From positions 62,211 through 126,210 of the forward strand of contig NZ_QMDL01000003.1 in assembly GCF_003336705.1 (NCBI RefSeq): a stretch of 64,000 nt of DNA, written 5' to 3'. Under the pieces are notes generated by a model. It was not told where the DNA came from, ran no database searches, and was given only the letters and a program-made list of their open reading frames with translations. The DNA comes from Marinobacter litoralis. GTDB lineage: Bacteria; Pseudomonadota; Gammaproteobacteria; Pseudomonadales; Oleiphilaceae. Shown here piece after piece: positions 45,555 to 55,327 of this stretch; the stretch's first letter is position 1, and every line of letters starts with the position of its first letter. The position numbers and the translations under genes are program-made.

Positions 45555-46949
45555 TTAATTTGCTACGACCCGATTCCGCCCCGTCGCTTTGGCTCGGTAT
45601 AACGCCCGGTCAGCACGGTCAAAGGCTTGTTCCTCGCTATCACCCTGGCCAAACTGCGCCAGTCCGGAAGAAAACGTAATGCTGACCGGATTGCCGCCAA
45701 AATGAAATGGCAGTTTCTCGACATAGCCTCTCAGTTTATTCAACACCGAAACTGCTTCGTTCATGCTGGTTTCCGGTAACAGAAGCGCGAACTCTTCACC
45801 ACCAATACGGGCAATGAAATCTGTGGCGCGCAAGCGCCCCTGAAGCTCACGGGCAACCAATTGCAGCACACGATCACCCGCTTTGTGACCGTAGGTATCG
45901 TTAATCCGTTTAAACAAATCGATATCGACAACCGATACGGTTAAGGGATGGCCATAACGCTGCCAACGGCTGTATTCGAAATGCAGCCGTTCTTGCCACG
46001 CCTCACGGTTTGGCAGTTGAGTTAGCAGGTCGGTCATAGCTCGGGCTCGTTCTCGCCGGATTTGCTCCTGCATGCGTGCGGAACTTGCCTCCATCGCCGC
46101 CATTTTCTGCTGCATGGACTCAAGTTGCTCCGCCATCATTCGTTCCCGTTGACTTTCTTTTGCTTTGAAACGCCCCAAAGCACTGCCAATCTGATCCAAT
46201 CGCTGCCCTACAGAACGTTTCAAACTATCCAGATCGTCGCTGCTTCTGATGTCGTCACTAACCAAATCAATCTCGTGGCGGATTTCCTGGTCGAGAACCT
46301 CGGTATCATCTTTACGTGACGAATTAGACTCCGTCTGATACGAAAAATGCTCTCGCAGGGTTTCAAGACGATCATTGAGGCGCGTTAAAAAAGCCTCGAG
46401 TTCCCGTTGGTTTCGGGTAATTGCCAGAATCAGCAACTCTGAAACGGATTCAAGGCTTTCACGTAACGTGCTCCAATCAATACTGGAAAGCAACGTTTGC
46501 TGCAGCTCTTTAGCTTTAGTTTCCGCCTCTGGCTCGAGAGTGACCTGCGCCAACACTTGGCTGAGCAGTTGCCCCACCCGGCGGGCAATCAATAGGCGGT
46601 GATCCTGATCCGCAATATCAATACCATCATCAGTTTCAGCAGCTGGACACGGCTCAACCGGCGCCTTTTCAAAAGGTGCCGGTGCCTGTTCATCCAACAA
46701 AGCGATCTGGCGATCGATCTGGTCCTGCAAGTGGAGCCACTTCTCGGTATTCAGCGTTTTTCGGCGAAGATCGGCTCTCAGTTGATTTAACAGTCGATCT
46801 AATTCAGGCCGCTGGCCCTCGGAGGCGACACTGGTTCGTACCAGCATACGTTCTAGCAGGTCACGCTGTTCCTTGCATCGCTGCTCTTGCTGTTCTGCTT
46901 CTTTCAAAACCTGTTGGTATTTGTTCTTCCAGGATTGCTCCGATGCCAT
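45555..46949 (-). CDS. Diguanylate cyclase with long helical N-terminal half
   Basis: The protein makes cyclic di-GMP if active: the GGDEF domain (last ~170 residues) keeps GGEEF near 383-387 and an I-site RATD five residues ahead, so product inhibition is expected. VVDIDLFKRINDTYGHKAGDRV is intact. The first ~300 residues are helical with coiled-coil stretches and no known sensor. I chose the ATG at 46949 because GGAG lies seven bases ahead; an ATG at 46961 overlaps the xerC stop. It is the next gene after xerC and could be part of the lptM-xerC operon. The sensor kinase follows 33 bases on. Confidence 0.87.
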   Translation of the reverse strand: MASEQSWKNKYQQVLKEAEQQEQRCKEQRDLLERMLVRTSVASEGQRPELDRLLNQLRADLRRKTLNTEKWLHLQDQIDRQIALLDEQAPAPFEKAPVEPCPAAETDDGIDIADQDHRLLIARRVGQLLSQVLAQVTLEPEAETKAKELQQTLLSSIDWSTLRESLESVSELLILAITRNQRELEAFLTRLNDRLETLREHFSYQTESNSSRKDDTEVLDQEIRHEIDLVSDDIRSSDDLDSLKRSVGQRLDQIGSALGRFKAKESQRERMMAEQLESMQQKMAAMEASSARMQEQIRRERARAMTDLLTQLPNREAWQERLHFEYSRWQRYGHPLTVSVVDIDLFKRINDTYGHKAGDRVLQLVARELQGRLRATDFIARIGGEEFALLLPETSMNEAVSVLNKLRGYVEKLPFHFGGNPVSITFSSGLAQFGQGDSEEQAFDRADRALYRAKATGRNRVVAN

Positions 46950-46960
46950 GCCGTGCTCCA

Positions 46961-47935
46961 TTATTGGCTAGCTGAATCGCTGCCGGCAGAGTCGGGCGTA
47001 CTGGCACCCGAACGCCGACGTGCCCGGGGGTGGCTTTGGTCATAAACCCGGGCAAGATGTTGAAAGTCCAAGTGAGTATAGACCTGAGTCGTGGCTATGT
47101 CCGCATGCCCCAACAATTCTTGCACCGCTCGCAAATCGCCACTGGACTCGAGCATATGACTGGCAAAAGAATGGCGTAGCATATGGGGATGCATACGCTG
47201 ATCAGCCCCTTGTAGCCGTCCCCAACGTGCCAACCGCGCCTGAATACTGCGCTGACTTAAACGCCCGCCCCGCTGGCTGACAAACATGGCGGGCTCGCTA
47301 CCTGCAACGAACTCTGCACGGCATTTAAGCCACCGGCGGACGGCAGCGGCGGCTTTCGCGCCCACCGGCAATACCCTTTCTTTACTGCCCTTACCCAAGA
47401 CCTTGACCTCTCCACCGGCCAAGTCCAAAGCCCCCAAATTGAGGCCGGCCAATTCGGATAGCCGCAAACCGGAGGAATACATCAACTCAAACATGGCCAA
47501 ATCTCGCACTTCGAGTGGGTCATCCGGATTAACCTCAAGCAACCGGTTCAGTTGATCCACATCGGCCACCTTGGGCAAACGGCGACCGCTTTTGGGAGCA
47601 CGGATGTCCAGCGCGGGATTGTCTTTTGCCAGCCCTTCCCGAAGCAAAAACTGGTAAAAACGGCGAATAGAAGAGAGGTGTCGGGCAATGCTTCGCCCAC
47701 CCAGTCCTTCTTTGCTCAGGTTGGCGACGTACCGGCGCACATCGTGACTTGTCACCGCCGCCCATTGGTCAATATCGACCGAGGTCAACCAGGCACAAAA
47801 CCGGTGTAAGTCCCGGAGATAATGTTCGCAGGTGCGCGGGGAATGGCGTTTTTCGGAGGATAAATGAGTTGCAAAATCTGCCAGCGGCACAGAAAGCGCC
47901 TCTGGCATTCGATCTTCGGACCCGGTGCTGGTCAC
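46961..47935 (-). CDS. xerC: Tyrosine recombinase XerC
   Basis: XerC with XerD resolves chromosome dimers at dif. The protein (up to 324 residues) has an N-terminal core-binding domain (FATHLSSEKRHSPRTCEHYLR) and a catalytic domain with Arg in MYSSGLRLSELAGL, HMLRHSFASHMLESSGD (HxxR), LGHADIATTQVYTHLDF (His and nucleophile Tyr). A GTG at 47935 overlaps the DUF484 stop; the next ATG at 47908 would start MPEALSVPLADF, closer to the usual N-terminus. Gene order dapF-DUF484-xerC matches Pseudomonas. Confidence 0.95.
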   Translation of the reverse strand: MTSTGSEDRMPEALSVPLADFATHLSSEKRHSPRTCEHYLRDLHRFCAWLTSVDIDQWAAVTSHDVRRYVANLSKEGLGGRSIARHLSSIRRFYQFLLREGLAKDNPALDIRAPKSGRRLPKVADVDQLNRLLEVNPDDPLEVRDLAMFELMYSSGLRLSELAGLNLGALDLAGGEVKVLGKGSKERVLPVGAKAAAAVRRWLKCRAEFVAGSEPAMFVSQRGGRLSQRSIQARLARWGRLQGADQRMHPHMLRHSFASHMLESSGDLRAVQELLGHADIATTQVYTHLDFQHLARVYDQSHPRARRRSGASTPDSAGSDSASQ

Positions 47936-48687
47936 CCTTGGCCACTTTCCACTGTCAGCTCGGCCACTTTTGCCGCATCGGAACCGTGGCGTTTCAATAC
48001 CGGCGGCAGCAAACGGCTGAGCGTGTCGCTGATGTAGCTCAAAAACAGCGAGCCCATGTTCTGGTCAAAATACCCGGATTCACAGCTACCGACCGCAAAA
48101 ACACCCACCAACCCTTCGTAACGGAGCGGCACCAAAGCCACTGAAGCGATGGGCTCATCACGATCCGGAAACAGGAAAGCCCGCTCAGTCTCCCGGAACT
48201 GGCCGCACACCGCCCGGTCACCATCCAACAATGCGCCCAACCTTTGTTCCGCCTGACTTTTACCCACAATGTGCAGCGCGCCATGGGACTGGCCCAGTTT
48301 ATTTACATCACCGAACAAGAGAATTGATGCCGCATCTAAGCCGAAATCACCTCGAATGCTGTCATCGATGGCCGAAGCCATGTCTTGCAGGTTCTTGGCC
48401 TCTATTACCTGCATCAGCAACCTCTTGCTCTTTTCGAACAATCGGTCGTTGTGGCGAGCGATGGATACCAACTCCATCATTTCGCTGCGCAAGGTATCTC
48501 GCTGTTCCCGGAACAGGTGAACCTGACGCTCAACCAACGAAATCGCGCGACCACTGTCGTGGGGCAAGGTTAAACTGCGCAGCAGTTCATCCTGATCGAG
48601 AAAGAAATCAGGGTTGGCGCGAAGGTACTCCGCAACCTGCTCCGAGGTAAGTTCGCCGGCCTTCTGGCGGGCCGTTTGTTCTGTCAT
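47932..48687 (-). CDS. DUF484 family GAF-like protein
   Basis: The 251-residue protein has the DUF484 N-terminal helices (SEQVAEYLRANPDFFLDQDELLRSLTLPH), a coiled-coil stretch and a GAF-like C-terminal domain (ILLFGDVNKLG, ASVALVPLRYEGLVGVFAVGS). DUF484 proteins nearly always lie between dapF and xerC, but their role is unknown. ATG 48687 with GGAGA ahead is preferred over an overlapping GTG at 48690. Confidence 0.93.
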   Translation of the reverse strand: MTEQTARQKAGELTSEQVAEYLRANPDFFLDQDELLRSLTLPHDSGRAISLVERQVHLFREQRDTLRSEMMELVSIARHNDRLFEKSKRLLMQVIEAKNLQDMASAIDDSIRGDFGLDAASILLFGDVNKLGQSHGALHIVGKSQAEQRLGALLDGDRAVCGQFRETERAFLFPDRDEPIASVALVPLRYEGLVGVFAVGSCESGYFDQNMGSLFLSYISDTLSRLLPPVLKRHGSDAAKVAELTVESGQG

Positions 48688-48704
48688 CACGTTCTCCTGA
48701 ACCG

Positions 48705-49619
48705 TCAGGCCCTGTTTTTATACGTTCTTGAGCTTTTCCGTCGGCGGGGCGGGGTGTCGCCCGGCAGCCGCAACTGGCCGTCAAAGACTGTTGTGGCAGG
48801 GCCTTCCATCATAACAGGGCTCCCTTCACCCTGCCATTCAATCACCAGAGGGCCACCTCTCAGCTCCACTGTCACCCGCTCATCAAGCAAACCGCGCAAT
48901 CGGCCGGCTACCACGGCGGCGCAGGCGCCGCTGCCACAGGCCAGAGTTTCACCTGAACCACGTTCAAACACCCTCAAACGGGCATGACCGCGATCAATAA
49001 TCTGCAGGAAACCAATGTTGGCCCTGGCCGGGAAGCGCGGGTGTTTTTCCAGCAAGGGTCCCAAGGTTGATACTGGCGCGGTATCGACATCTTCGACCAC
49101 CAGAACCCCATGGGGGTTGCCCATGGACACTGCTGAAAGCTCCACCGTCTGCGCCTCAACATCAACGGTATACACTGTCTTCTCAGAATTGGCCGCAAAA
49201 GGAATAGCCGGCGGATTCAACTCCGGCACGCCCATATTCACCAGCACCTGGCCGTCTTTGCTGATTCGTAGCTCAATGATGCCCTTCGCGGTCTGTACCC
49301 GAATCACGCGTTTGTTGGTCAGCCGTTGATCCCGGACGAAGCGGGCAAAACACCGCGCTCCATTGCCACACTGTTCGACTTCCGAGCCGTCCGCGTTAAA
49401 AATACGATAACGGAAATCAACGTCCGGCAGCCCCGGTGGCTCAACCACCAACAACTGATCGAAACCAATGCCGAAATTCCGGTTAGCCAGTTCGCGAATC
49501 ATCTCCGGATTCAGGCGAAACTGCTGACTGATGGCATCCACCACCATGAAGTCATTACCCAACCCGTGCATTTTGGTGAACCGAAGCAACGGGCCTTGGC
49601 CCCGCCTTTGCTGCGTCAT
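48705..49619 (-). CDS. dapF: Diaminopimelate epimerase
   Basis: DapF turns LL-DAP to meso-DAP for lysine and peptidoglycan. The 304-residue protein has [11 protein letters not shown], catalytic Cys84 in [16 protein letters not shown] and Cys228 in [14 protein letters not shown]. Its tail ([13 protein letters not shown]) is basic and longer than usual. I start at ATG 49619, which has GGGAGG five bases ahead; an ATG at 49637 overlaps the lysA stop without a site. Confidence 0.96.
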   Translation of the reverse strand: MTQQRRGQGPLLRFTKMHGLGNDFMVVDAISQQFRLNPEMIRELANRNFGIGFDQLLVVEPPGLPDVDFRYRIFNADGSEVEQCGNGARCFARFVRDQRLTNKRVIRVQTAKGIIELRISKDGQVLVNMGVPELNPPAIPFAANSEKTVYTVDVEAQTVELSAVSMGNPHGVLVVEDVDTAPVSTLGPLLEKHPRFPARANIGFLQIIDRGHARLRVFERGSGETLACGSGACAAVVAGRLRGLLDERVTVELRGGPLVIEWQGEGSPVMMEGPATTVFDGQLRLPGDTPPRRRKSSRTYKNRA

Positions 49620-49633
49620 CTCGGCCTCCCCAC

Positions 49634-50884
49634 TCATTCTGGCAAGCAACTTTCCGGGGCCAACTGGTCATCCAGCGTTTCCCGGCGACGCACCACGTGC
49701 ACCTGATCACCATCAACCATCAACTCTGGCGGACGGTTGCGCGTGTTGTAGTTAGAAGCCATCACAAATCCGTAGGCACCGGCTGACCGAACCGCCAGCA
49801 AATCGTTCGCCTTTAGGGTCAACGGGCGATCTTTTCCAAGGAAATCGCCGGTTTCGCAAACCGGTCCCACCAGATCCCAAATCTTTTCTTCGCCGTCGTT
49901 GTGGGGCTTCACCGGAACGATGGCCTGCCAGGCGCTGTAGAGTGCCGGACGAATCAGATCGTTCATAGCCGCATCGATAATCGCAAAGTTGCGATGTTCG
50001 GTGCACTTAAGGAATTCCACTTTGGTCACCAGAATACCGGCATTCGCCGCAATCGAACGACCGGGCTCCAGAATCAGTTCCAGTTCACGGTCACCCATAC
50101 GCTCAGACAAGGCTTTCACGTATTCGGAGGGCTCAGGCGGTGTTTCCTGATCGTAGGTCACGCCCAGCCCACCACCCATGTCGAGGTGACGAATGTTGAT
50201 GCCTTGCTCCGCCAGGGCATCCACCAACGCCAACACCCGGTCCAGTGCATCCAGAAACGGAGCGACGGTGGTCAGCTGTGATCCAATGTGACAATCCACC
50301 CCTTTGATATCCAGGTTCGGCAAAGTCGCCGCACGAGCGTAGACCTTCGGAGCTTCGGCGATATCAATGCCGAACTTGTTTTCTTTCAATCCGGTGGAAA
50401 TGTAGGGGTGGGTTCCAGCATCCACATCCGGGTTCACCCGCAAGGAAACCGGCGCTTTCACGCCCAGTTCACCGGCCACCGCATTCAAGCGATCCAGTTC
50501 GGTATCAGACTCTACGTTAAAGCAACGAACACCGGCTTCCAGCGCCCGCTTCATTTCCCACTCTTGTTTACCCACACCCGAGAACACCACTTTGCTGGCA
50601 TCGCCACCGGCCCGGAGCACTCGTTCCAACTCACCGGCCGAGACAATGTCAAAACCGGCACCAAGCCGAGCCAATACGTTCAGCACGGCCAGATTGCTAT
50701 TGGCTTTTACGGCATAGCACACCAGATGCGGGCGATTGCTCAACGCGTCGTCGTAGGCGCGGTAGTGCCGTTCCAGAGTTGCACGTGAATACACGTAAGC
50801 CGGAGTACCGAACTGCTCGGCAATCCGAGCAACCGGAAGATCTTCGGCGTGGAGTTCGCCATCGCGGTAATTAAAATAATCCAT
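49634..50884 (-). CDS. lysA: Diaminopimelate decarboxylase
   Basis: LysA makes lysine from meso-DAP with PLP. The 416-residue protein has PLP Lys60 in [39 protein letters not shown], and the C-terminal [14 protein letters not shown] and [17 protein letters not shown]. It precedes dapF, giving the classic lptM-lysA-dapF order. Confidence 0.97.
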   Translation of the reverse strand: MDYFNYRDGELHAEDLPVARIAEQFGTPAYVYSRATLERHYRAYDDALSNRPHLVCYAVKANSNLAVLNVLARLGAGFDIVSAGELERVLRAGGDASKVVFSGVGKQEWEMKRALEAGVRCFNVESDTELDRLNAVAGELGVKAPVSLRVNPDVDAGTHPYISTGLKENKFGIDIAEAPKVYARAATLPNLDIKGVDCHIGSQLTTVAPFLDALDRVLALVDALAEQGINIRHLDMGGGLGVTYDQETPPEPSEYVKALSERMGDRELELILEPGRSIAANAGILVTKVEFLKCTEHRNFAIIDAAMNDLIRPALYSAWQAIVPVKPHNDGEEKIWDLVGPVCETGDFLGKDRPLTLKANDLLAVRSAGAYGFVMASNYNTRNRPPELMVDGDQVHVVRRRETLDDQLAPESCLPE

Positions 50885-50916
50885 TCTTTTCCTGAACTCG
50901 TTAGGTGAGGTAAATG

Positions 50917-51108
50917 TCAGCGCGACTTTTGCTGAGTGTCGCGGGCATCCGAGTCTATTGCCGGCTCTTTCGAGGCGGTGTCAGAAACGTCCACCGCCAC
51001 CGGTGTTTCCCGGTACAGCGGGCCTTTCTGTCCGCAGCCACTCACGGCGAATATGGCTAGCAGCCACAATGCCGCATAGCCCAACCGAAGCGCTTTCATC
51101 GTCTGCAT
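50917..51108 (-). CDS. lptM: LptM/YifL small lipoprotein
   Basis: The 63-residue protein has a lipoprotein signal peptide and a lipobox ending at Cys, followed by the family sequence CGQKGPLY. LptM assists maturation of LptD, the outer membrane LPS translocon. The rest is polar. AAGGG precedes the first ATG; a second in-frame ATG three codons later is also possible. It is first in the lptM-lysA-dapF-DUF484-xerC unit. Confidence 0.92.
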   Translation of the reverse strand: MQTMKALRLGYAALWLLAIFAVSGCGQKGPLYRETPVAVDVSDTASKEPAIDSDARDTQQKSR

Positions 51109-51326
51109 ACATCTACCCTTGCGTGAATAATAGACGAAGTATACCCGAGTCCCGTCCCGTACCGCGAGGTCACAGCCTTATCAAAACAATGCTTTGAGCA
51201 AGAGGTTTTTTTCATCGGGATAGCCAGTATGATGAGACGTTTGTCGTAACTCAGCCGAACTATCATAAGAACACTCGGTTCCGGGCGGATTCCGGCACCG
51301 CCAGATCATCACGAGGCATCTGCGCT

Positions 51327-53771
51327 TTGAAAGAGTTCCTGATCCAACGCTATCGCCCCGACCCTTCCGGGCCCGCTATCCACCCGACGCTGCTCCGAGT
51401 GGCCGTTGACGGTCGCATTACTCATGCAGACAGACATGCAGAAGCCATGTTCGGATACGATGCCAGTGAACTCTCGCGCCTGTCCGTGCAACACATTCTG
51501 GCCTCCCGCCAGGATGACCCTTTCGCTCCGGCCCACCGCCATCGCTTGGCCGATGGTCAGACGGTATTGGTCACCTTCAAGCACAAAGAGGGCTTCTTCT
51601 TCACGGCATCACTTGGCTTGAGGCTCGAAACGCTGCCAAGCAATCCTGAAACCCGCGCCGCCATTTCGCAGATAGACAGCAAAAAAGTGGACAGCCGCTT
51701 GCTCTCGCTGGCTGAGCGCAGCGCAAACTTCGGCTTTTGGGAACTCGACGTGGCTTCCAATGACGTGTTTTGGTCTGAGGCCATGTACCGGTTACTTGAA
51801 CTGCGCGTAAGCGCCAACCTTTCTCCAGAACAAGCGCTATTTTACTGCCAGTCCCATCAGAACCGGGTACGTGCGTTAATTCGCCGGTGCATGCGCTCCG
51901 GCCAAGCCTTCAGCATTGAGCTGCCCATCATGACCGATAAGCAACGGCTGGTGCGAGCCACATTAACCGGCCGCGCACTAAAAAGTGGCGGGCGTGTGCA
52001 CCGAATAGGCGGGGTACTCGTCAACCATAGCTCTGCCATGCATCACGACGAGCAAAAACAACAGGCTCAGCGCCTGCTCGAAGCCATAGCAACCGCTACT
52101 CCTGATTTGGTGGTGGCGATCGACACGAACTTTAACTTGCTGCACTTCAATTCCGCTTGGGAACAACAATTCAGAACCGCCTTCGACCTGGAGCCGCAGT
52201 TAGGGGACAACTTGAAATCTTTGCTCAAGGATTTTCCCAATGAACGTCGCTTGATGGAAAGCTTGTGGCAGAAAGCGTTCGAACGCGATCACTTCGTCGC
52301 CGAGATGCCCCTGTTCAGTGACGGGGCATCGTCATCTTTATTCGAACTCCATTTTCAACGAATCCGCAACGACAACGGCGAAGTTTTCGGTGCCGTACGT
52401 ATCGGCAAAGACATCAGCAGTCGGGTTCTGCAAAACAGCGGCGGCGATCATCGCATGCGGCATGATCCGATCACGGGGCTTATGAACCGCCGTGCTTTCA
52501 GCGTTCATCTTGAGCGTGCCATCAGCCATCGTCACAAACGCCAGCTGATCGACAGCCTGCTGTTTCTCGACATTGACGATTTTGACGGCTTTAGCAAGCT
52601 CGCCGACACGGGCACCTGCGACCGTTACCTGCGCGAATTGGCCAGCACATTGAATCTACGAGTACGAAAGCGTGACGCACTCGCACGCTTGGGCGGAGAC
52701 ACTTTTGCCCTGTTTATCGAAAACTGCCCGGAATCACGGGCGCGACGCATCGCCGATGAAGTCAGAGAACAAATCGCCCAGTTTCAATTCGAGTGGCAGG
52801 GAACTGTCCTTCAGACAACCGTCAGCGGCGGCTTGCTCGTCATTGACAAGGATGCCCCGGAACAACCCGATATTCTCCTGAGCCAAGCCGCGGATTTGTG
52901 CCACACAGCGAAAACCTCCGGCCGGGACCGGATTCACACCGCGCATGCCCTACCAACGGAAAAAGACAGTGACAGCGGGAGCGAACGGCGACTGCAACAG
53001 CTGCGCCAGGCACTGGATGACGAGGCTTTGGTGTTGGAATTTCAGGCACTGAAACCGGTGGCCAGCGTCACTTGGGGCGATCACATCGAAATACTGTGTC
53101 GCATTCCGGCTGGCCCGGACAACGACTTGCTCAAACCCGAACATTTTCTGCCGGTGGCCGAACGCTACGACCTGGCCAAAATGCTGGACCGGCAAGTGAT
53201 CCGGCAAACCCTGGCTTGGCTGAGTCAGCACCGGTTACTGGTGCCACGCCTGAAATACTGCGGGTTCAACCTGTCTCTGGCATCGGTTCTGGATGACACT
53301 TTTACCGATTTTATGGAACAAGCCGTGGCTACAACGCCTTTTACCGCCGGTTGTTTTTGTCTGGAGATTCGCGAATCCCACGCGACGCGCTATCCCGACG
53401 AAGTTGCGGTTCTCTGTGATTCGCTGCACCAAATCGGATGCCGCGTGGCACTGGAAGGTGCAGGGGCCTCGGTGGAAAGCTACAGCCTGGCGGCCAATTT
53501 ACCGGTCGATATCATCAAACTCGACAAGCGGGTTATGCATCAGCTTGAAAGTGATCCGGTGCAACAGATTATGGTGGATGCCCTGCACCGAATTGCCGAA
53601 ACAACCGGCAAAGAAACCGTTGCGACGTTTATTGAGAACGACGAAACACTTCGCAAAGTGCGCTCGCTGGGCATTCATTTCGGACAGGGCTTCCGGCTGG
53701 CACGGCCGCAACCACTGGAAGACCTAACGCCCGCGGTGGTGGACTTAAGCACCGGGCGAATCGGGGGATAA
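51327..53771 (+). CDS. PAS-PAS-GGDEF-EAL protein with both catalytic motifs degenerate
   Basis: The 814-residue protein has PAS-like domains near 20-100, 125-235 and 250-365, a GGDEF domain (380-535) and an EAL domain (553-800). The active-site motifs are changed: GGDEF reads GGDTF (456-460) and the FKxxND-type stretch is lost; EAL reads EIL (588-590) and the DDFG loop reads EGAGAS (710-715). Kept are Asn (NLS), Glu (LEIRES) and Lys (IIKLDK). It is probably a c-di-GMP receptor, FimX-like, rather than an enzyme. No transmembrane helix is seen. It starts at a TTG with GAGG ten bases ahead. It diverges from lptM. Confidence 0.88.
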   Translation: MKEFLIQRYRPDPSGPAIHPTLLRVAVDGRITHADRHAEAMFGYDASELSRLSVQHILASRQDDPFAPAHRHRLADGQTVLVTFKHKEGFFFTASLGLRLETLPSNPETRAAISQIDSKKVDSRLLSLAERSANFGFWELDVASNDVFWSEAMYRLLELRVSANLSPEQALFYCQSHQNRVRALIRRCMRSGQAFSIELPIMTDKQRLVRATLTGRALKSGGRVHRIGGVLVNHSSAMHHDEQKQQAQRLLEAIATATPDLVVAIDTNFNLLHFNSAWEQQFRTAFDLEPQLGDNLKSLLKDFPNERRLMESLWQKAFERDHFVAEMPLFSDGASSSLFELHFQRIRNDNGEVFGAVRIGKDISSRVLQNSGGDHRMRHDPITGLMNRRAFSVHLERAISHRHKRQLIDSLLFLDIDDFDGFSKLADTGTCDRYLRELASTLNLRVRKRDALARLGGDTFALFIENCPESRARRIADEVREQIAQFQFEWQGTVLQTTVSGGLLVIDKDAPEQPDILLSQAADLCHTAKTSGRDRIHTAHALPTEKDSDSGSERRLQQLRQALDDEALVLEFQALKPVASVTWGDHIEILCRIPAGPDNDLLKPEHFLPVAERYDLAKMLDRQVIRQTLAWLSQHRLLVPRLKYCGFNLSLASVLDDTFTDFMEQAVATTPFTAGCFCLEIRESHATRYPDEVAVLCDSLHQIGCRVALEGAGASVESYSLAANLPVDIIKLDKRVMHQLESDPVQQIMVDALHRIAETTGKETVATFIENDETLRKVRSLGIHFGQGFRLARPQPLEDLTPAVVDLSTGRIGG

Positions 53772-53806
53772 CAGAGTGCCGGCCGCTATGCGGGCCGGCA
53801 CTCTGT
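53771..53806. terminator. Hairpin between the GGDEF-EAL gene and argH
   Basis: ACAGAGTGCCGGCC and GGCCGGCACTCTGT form a 14-bp perfect stem with an 8-base loop. It starts at the last base of the GGDEF-EAL stop codon and lies between convergent genes. No T run follows, but the stem is very strong. Confidence 0.7.
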
Positions 53807-53820
53807 TGAGCACTTACTCG

Positions 53821-55227
53821 TTACAGCGCTGCTCGGGCGCGGGCAACCGCTGCCAGAACCTGGTTCGGTGCGGTACCACCCAGGTGGTCACGAGCCTGTA
53901 CCGAGCCTTCCAGCGTCAGCACATCAAACACGTCTTCGCCGATAACGTCAGAGAACTGCTGCAGTTCTTCCAGAGTCATTTCAGACAGGTCACGGTTTTC
54001 AGCAACACCAAACGCGACAGACTTACCGACAATTTCGTGGGCATCGCGGAACGGCACACCTTTTTTCACCAGGTAATCTGCCAGATCGGTCGCTGTAGAG
54101 AAACCGCGTTTAGCGGCTACCCGCATGTTGTCCGCTTTCGCTTTAATGGCCGGGACCATATCGGCATAAGCTTTCAAACAGCCCTTGATGGTATCCACGG
54201 TATCAAACAGCGGCTCTTTGTCTTCCTGATTGTCCTTGTTGTAGGCCAAAGGCTGGCTCTTCATCAGGGTCAACAGGCTGATCAAATGACCGTTCACCCG
54301 GCCAGTTTTGCCACGCACCAGTTCTGGTACGTCCGGGTTCTTCTTCTGGGGCATGATCGAAGAACCGGTGCAGAAACGGTCTGGAAGATCGATGAAATCG
54401 AACTGAGCCGATGTCCACAACACCAGCTCTTCGCTGAAGCGGGACAGGTGCGTCATCAACAAAGACGCAAAGCTGCAGAATTCGATGGCGAAATCCCGGT
54501 CACTGACGGAATCCAGCGAGTTTTCGGAGGCACGGTCAAAGCCCAGCAGCTCTGCCGTCATGTTGCGGTCGATTGGATAGGTGGTGCCAGCAAGCGCCGC
54601 CGCGCCCAATGGCATCACGTTCACACGCTTACGGCAGTCCTGTAGGCGCTCGGCATCCCGCACCAGCATTTCGTACCAAGCCAGAAGATGATGACCAAAA
54701 GTCACAGGCTGGGCCGTTTGCAGGTGGGTAAAGCCCGGCATGATGGTGGCGGCCTCACGCTCGGCCAGATCCAGCAGACCAGACCTCAGGCGTGTCAGCT
54801 CTTCTGCAATCACGTCAATTTCATCGCGCAGGTACAGACGGATATCGGTGGCCACCTGATCATTCCGGCTGCGGCCTGTGTGCAACTTTTTACCGGTAAT
54901 ACCGATGCGCTCGGTCAGTTTGGCTTCGATGTTCATGTGCACATCTTCAAGGCTCACCGACCACTCGAAACGACCGGCCTCGATGTCTTCTTTTACGCCC
55001 TTCAAGCCTTCGATGATCTGGTCACGCTCGGCATCGGTCAGCACACCCACCTTGGCCAGCATGGTGGCGTGAGCAATCGAGCCGGTAATATCATGGTGAT
55101 AAAGACGCTGATCAAAACCCACCGACGCCGTGAAGCGCTCGACGAAAGCGTCCGTCGGCTCACTGAAGCGGCCGCCCCAAGGTTTTTCGGAGGATGTGGT
55201 CTGGTCAGGTTTTTTCTGATCCGTCAT
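53821..55227 (-). CDS. argH: Argininosuccinate lyase
   Basis: ArgH splits argininosuccinate into arginine and fumarate, the last step of arginine synthesis. The 468-residue protein has [58 protein letters not shown] sequence ([14 protein letters not shown]) and the fumarase-family signature [12 protein letters not shown]. It ends in RARAAL. It diverges from algZ across about 100 bases, as in Pseudomonas. Confidence 0.97.
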   Translation of the reverse strand: MTDQKKPDQTTSSEKPWGGRFSEPTDAFVERFTASVGFDQRLYHHDITGSIAHATMLAKVGVLTDAERDQIIEGLKGVKEDIEAGRFEWSVSLEDVHMNIEAKLTERIGITGKKLHTGRSRNDQVATDIRLYLRDEIDVIAEELTRLRSGLLDLAEREAATIMPGFTHLQTAQPVTFGHHLLAWYEMLVRDAERLQDCRKRVNVMPLGAAALAGTTYPIDRNMTAELLGFDRASENSLDSVSDRDFAIEFCSFASLLMTHLSRFSEELVLWTSAQFDFIDLPDRFCTGSSIMPQKKNPDVPELVRGKTGRVNGHLISLLTLMKSQPLAYNKDNQEDKEPLFDTVDTIKGCLKAYADMVPAIKAKADNMRVAAKRGFSTATDLADYLVKKGVPFRDAHEIVGKSVAFGVAENRDLSEMTLEELQQFSDVIGEDVFDVLTLEGSVQARDHLGGTAPNQVLAAVARARAAL

Positions 55228-55327
55228 GGTCTATCTTTCCTGCTGATAGCCCGGCATCATCAGGCCGGCCGTGGGTAAATGAAATTTTGGGCAGTATAAC
55301 ATTCCGACCCGGGTTAAGGAGACTTCC

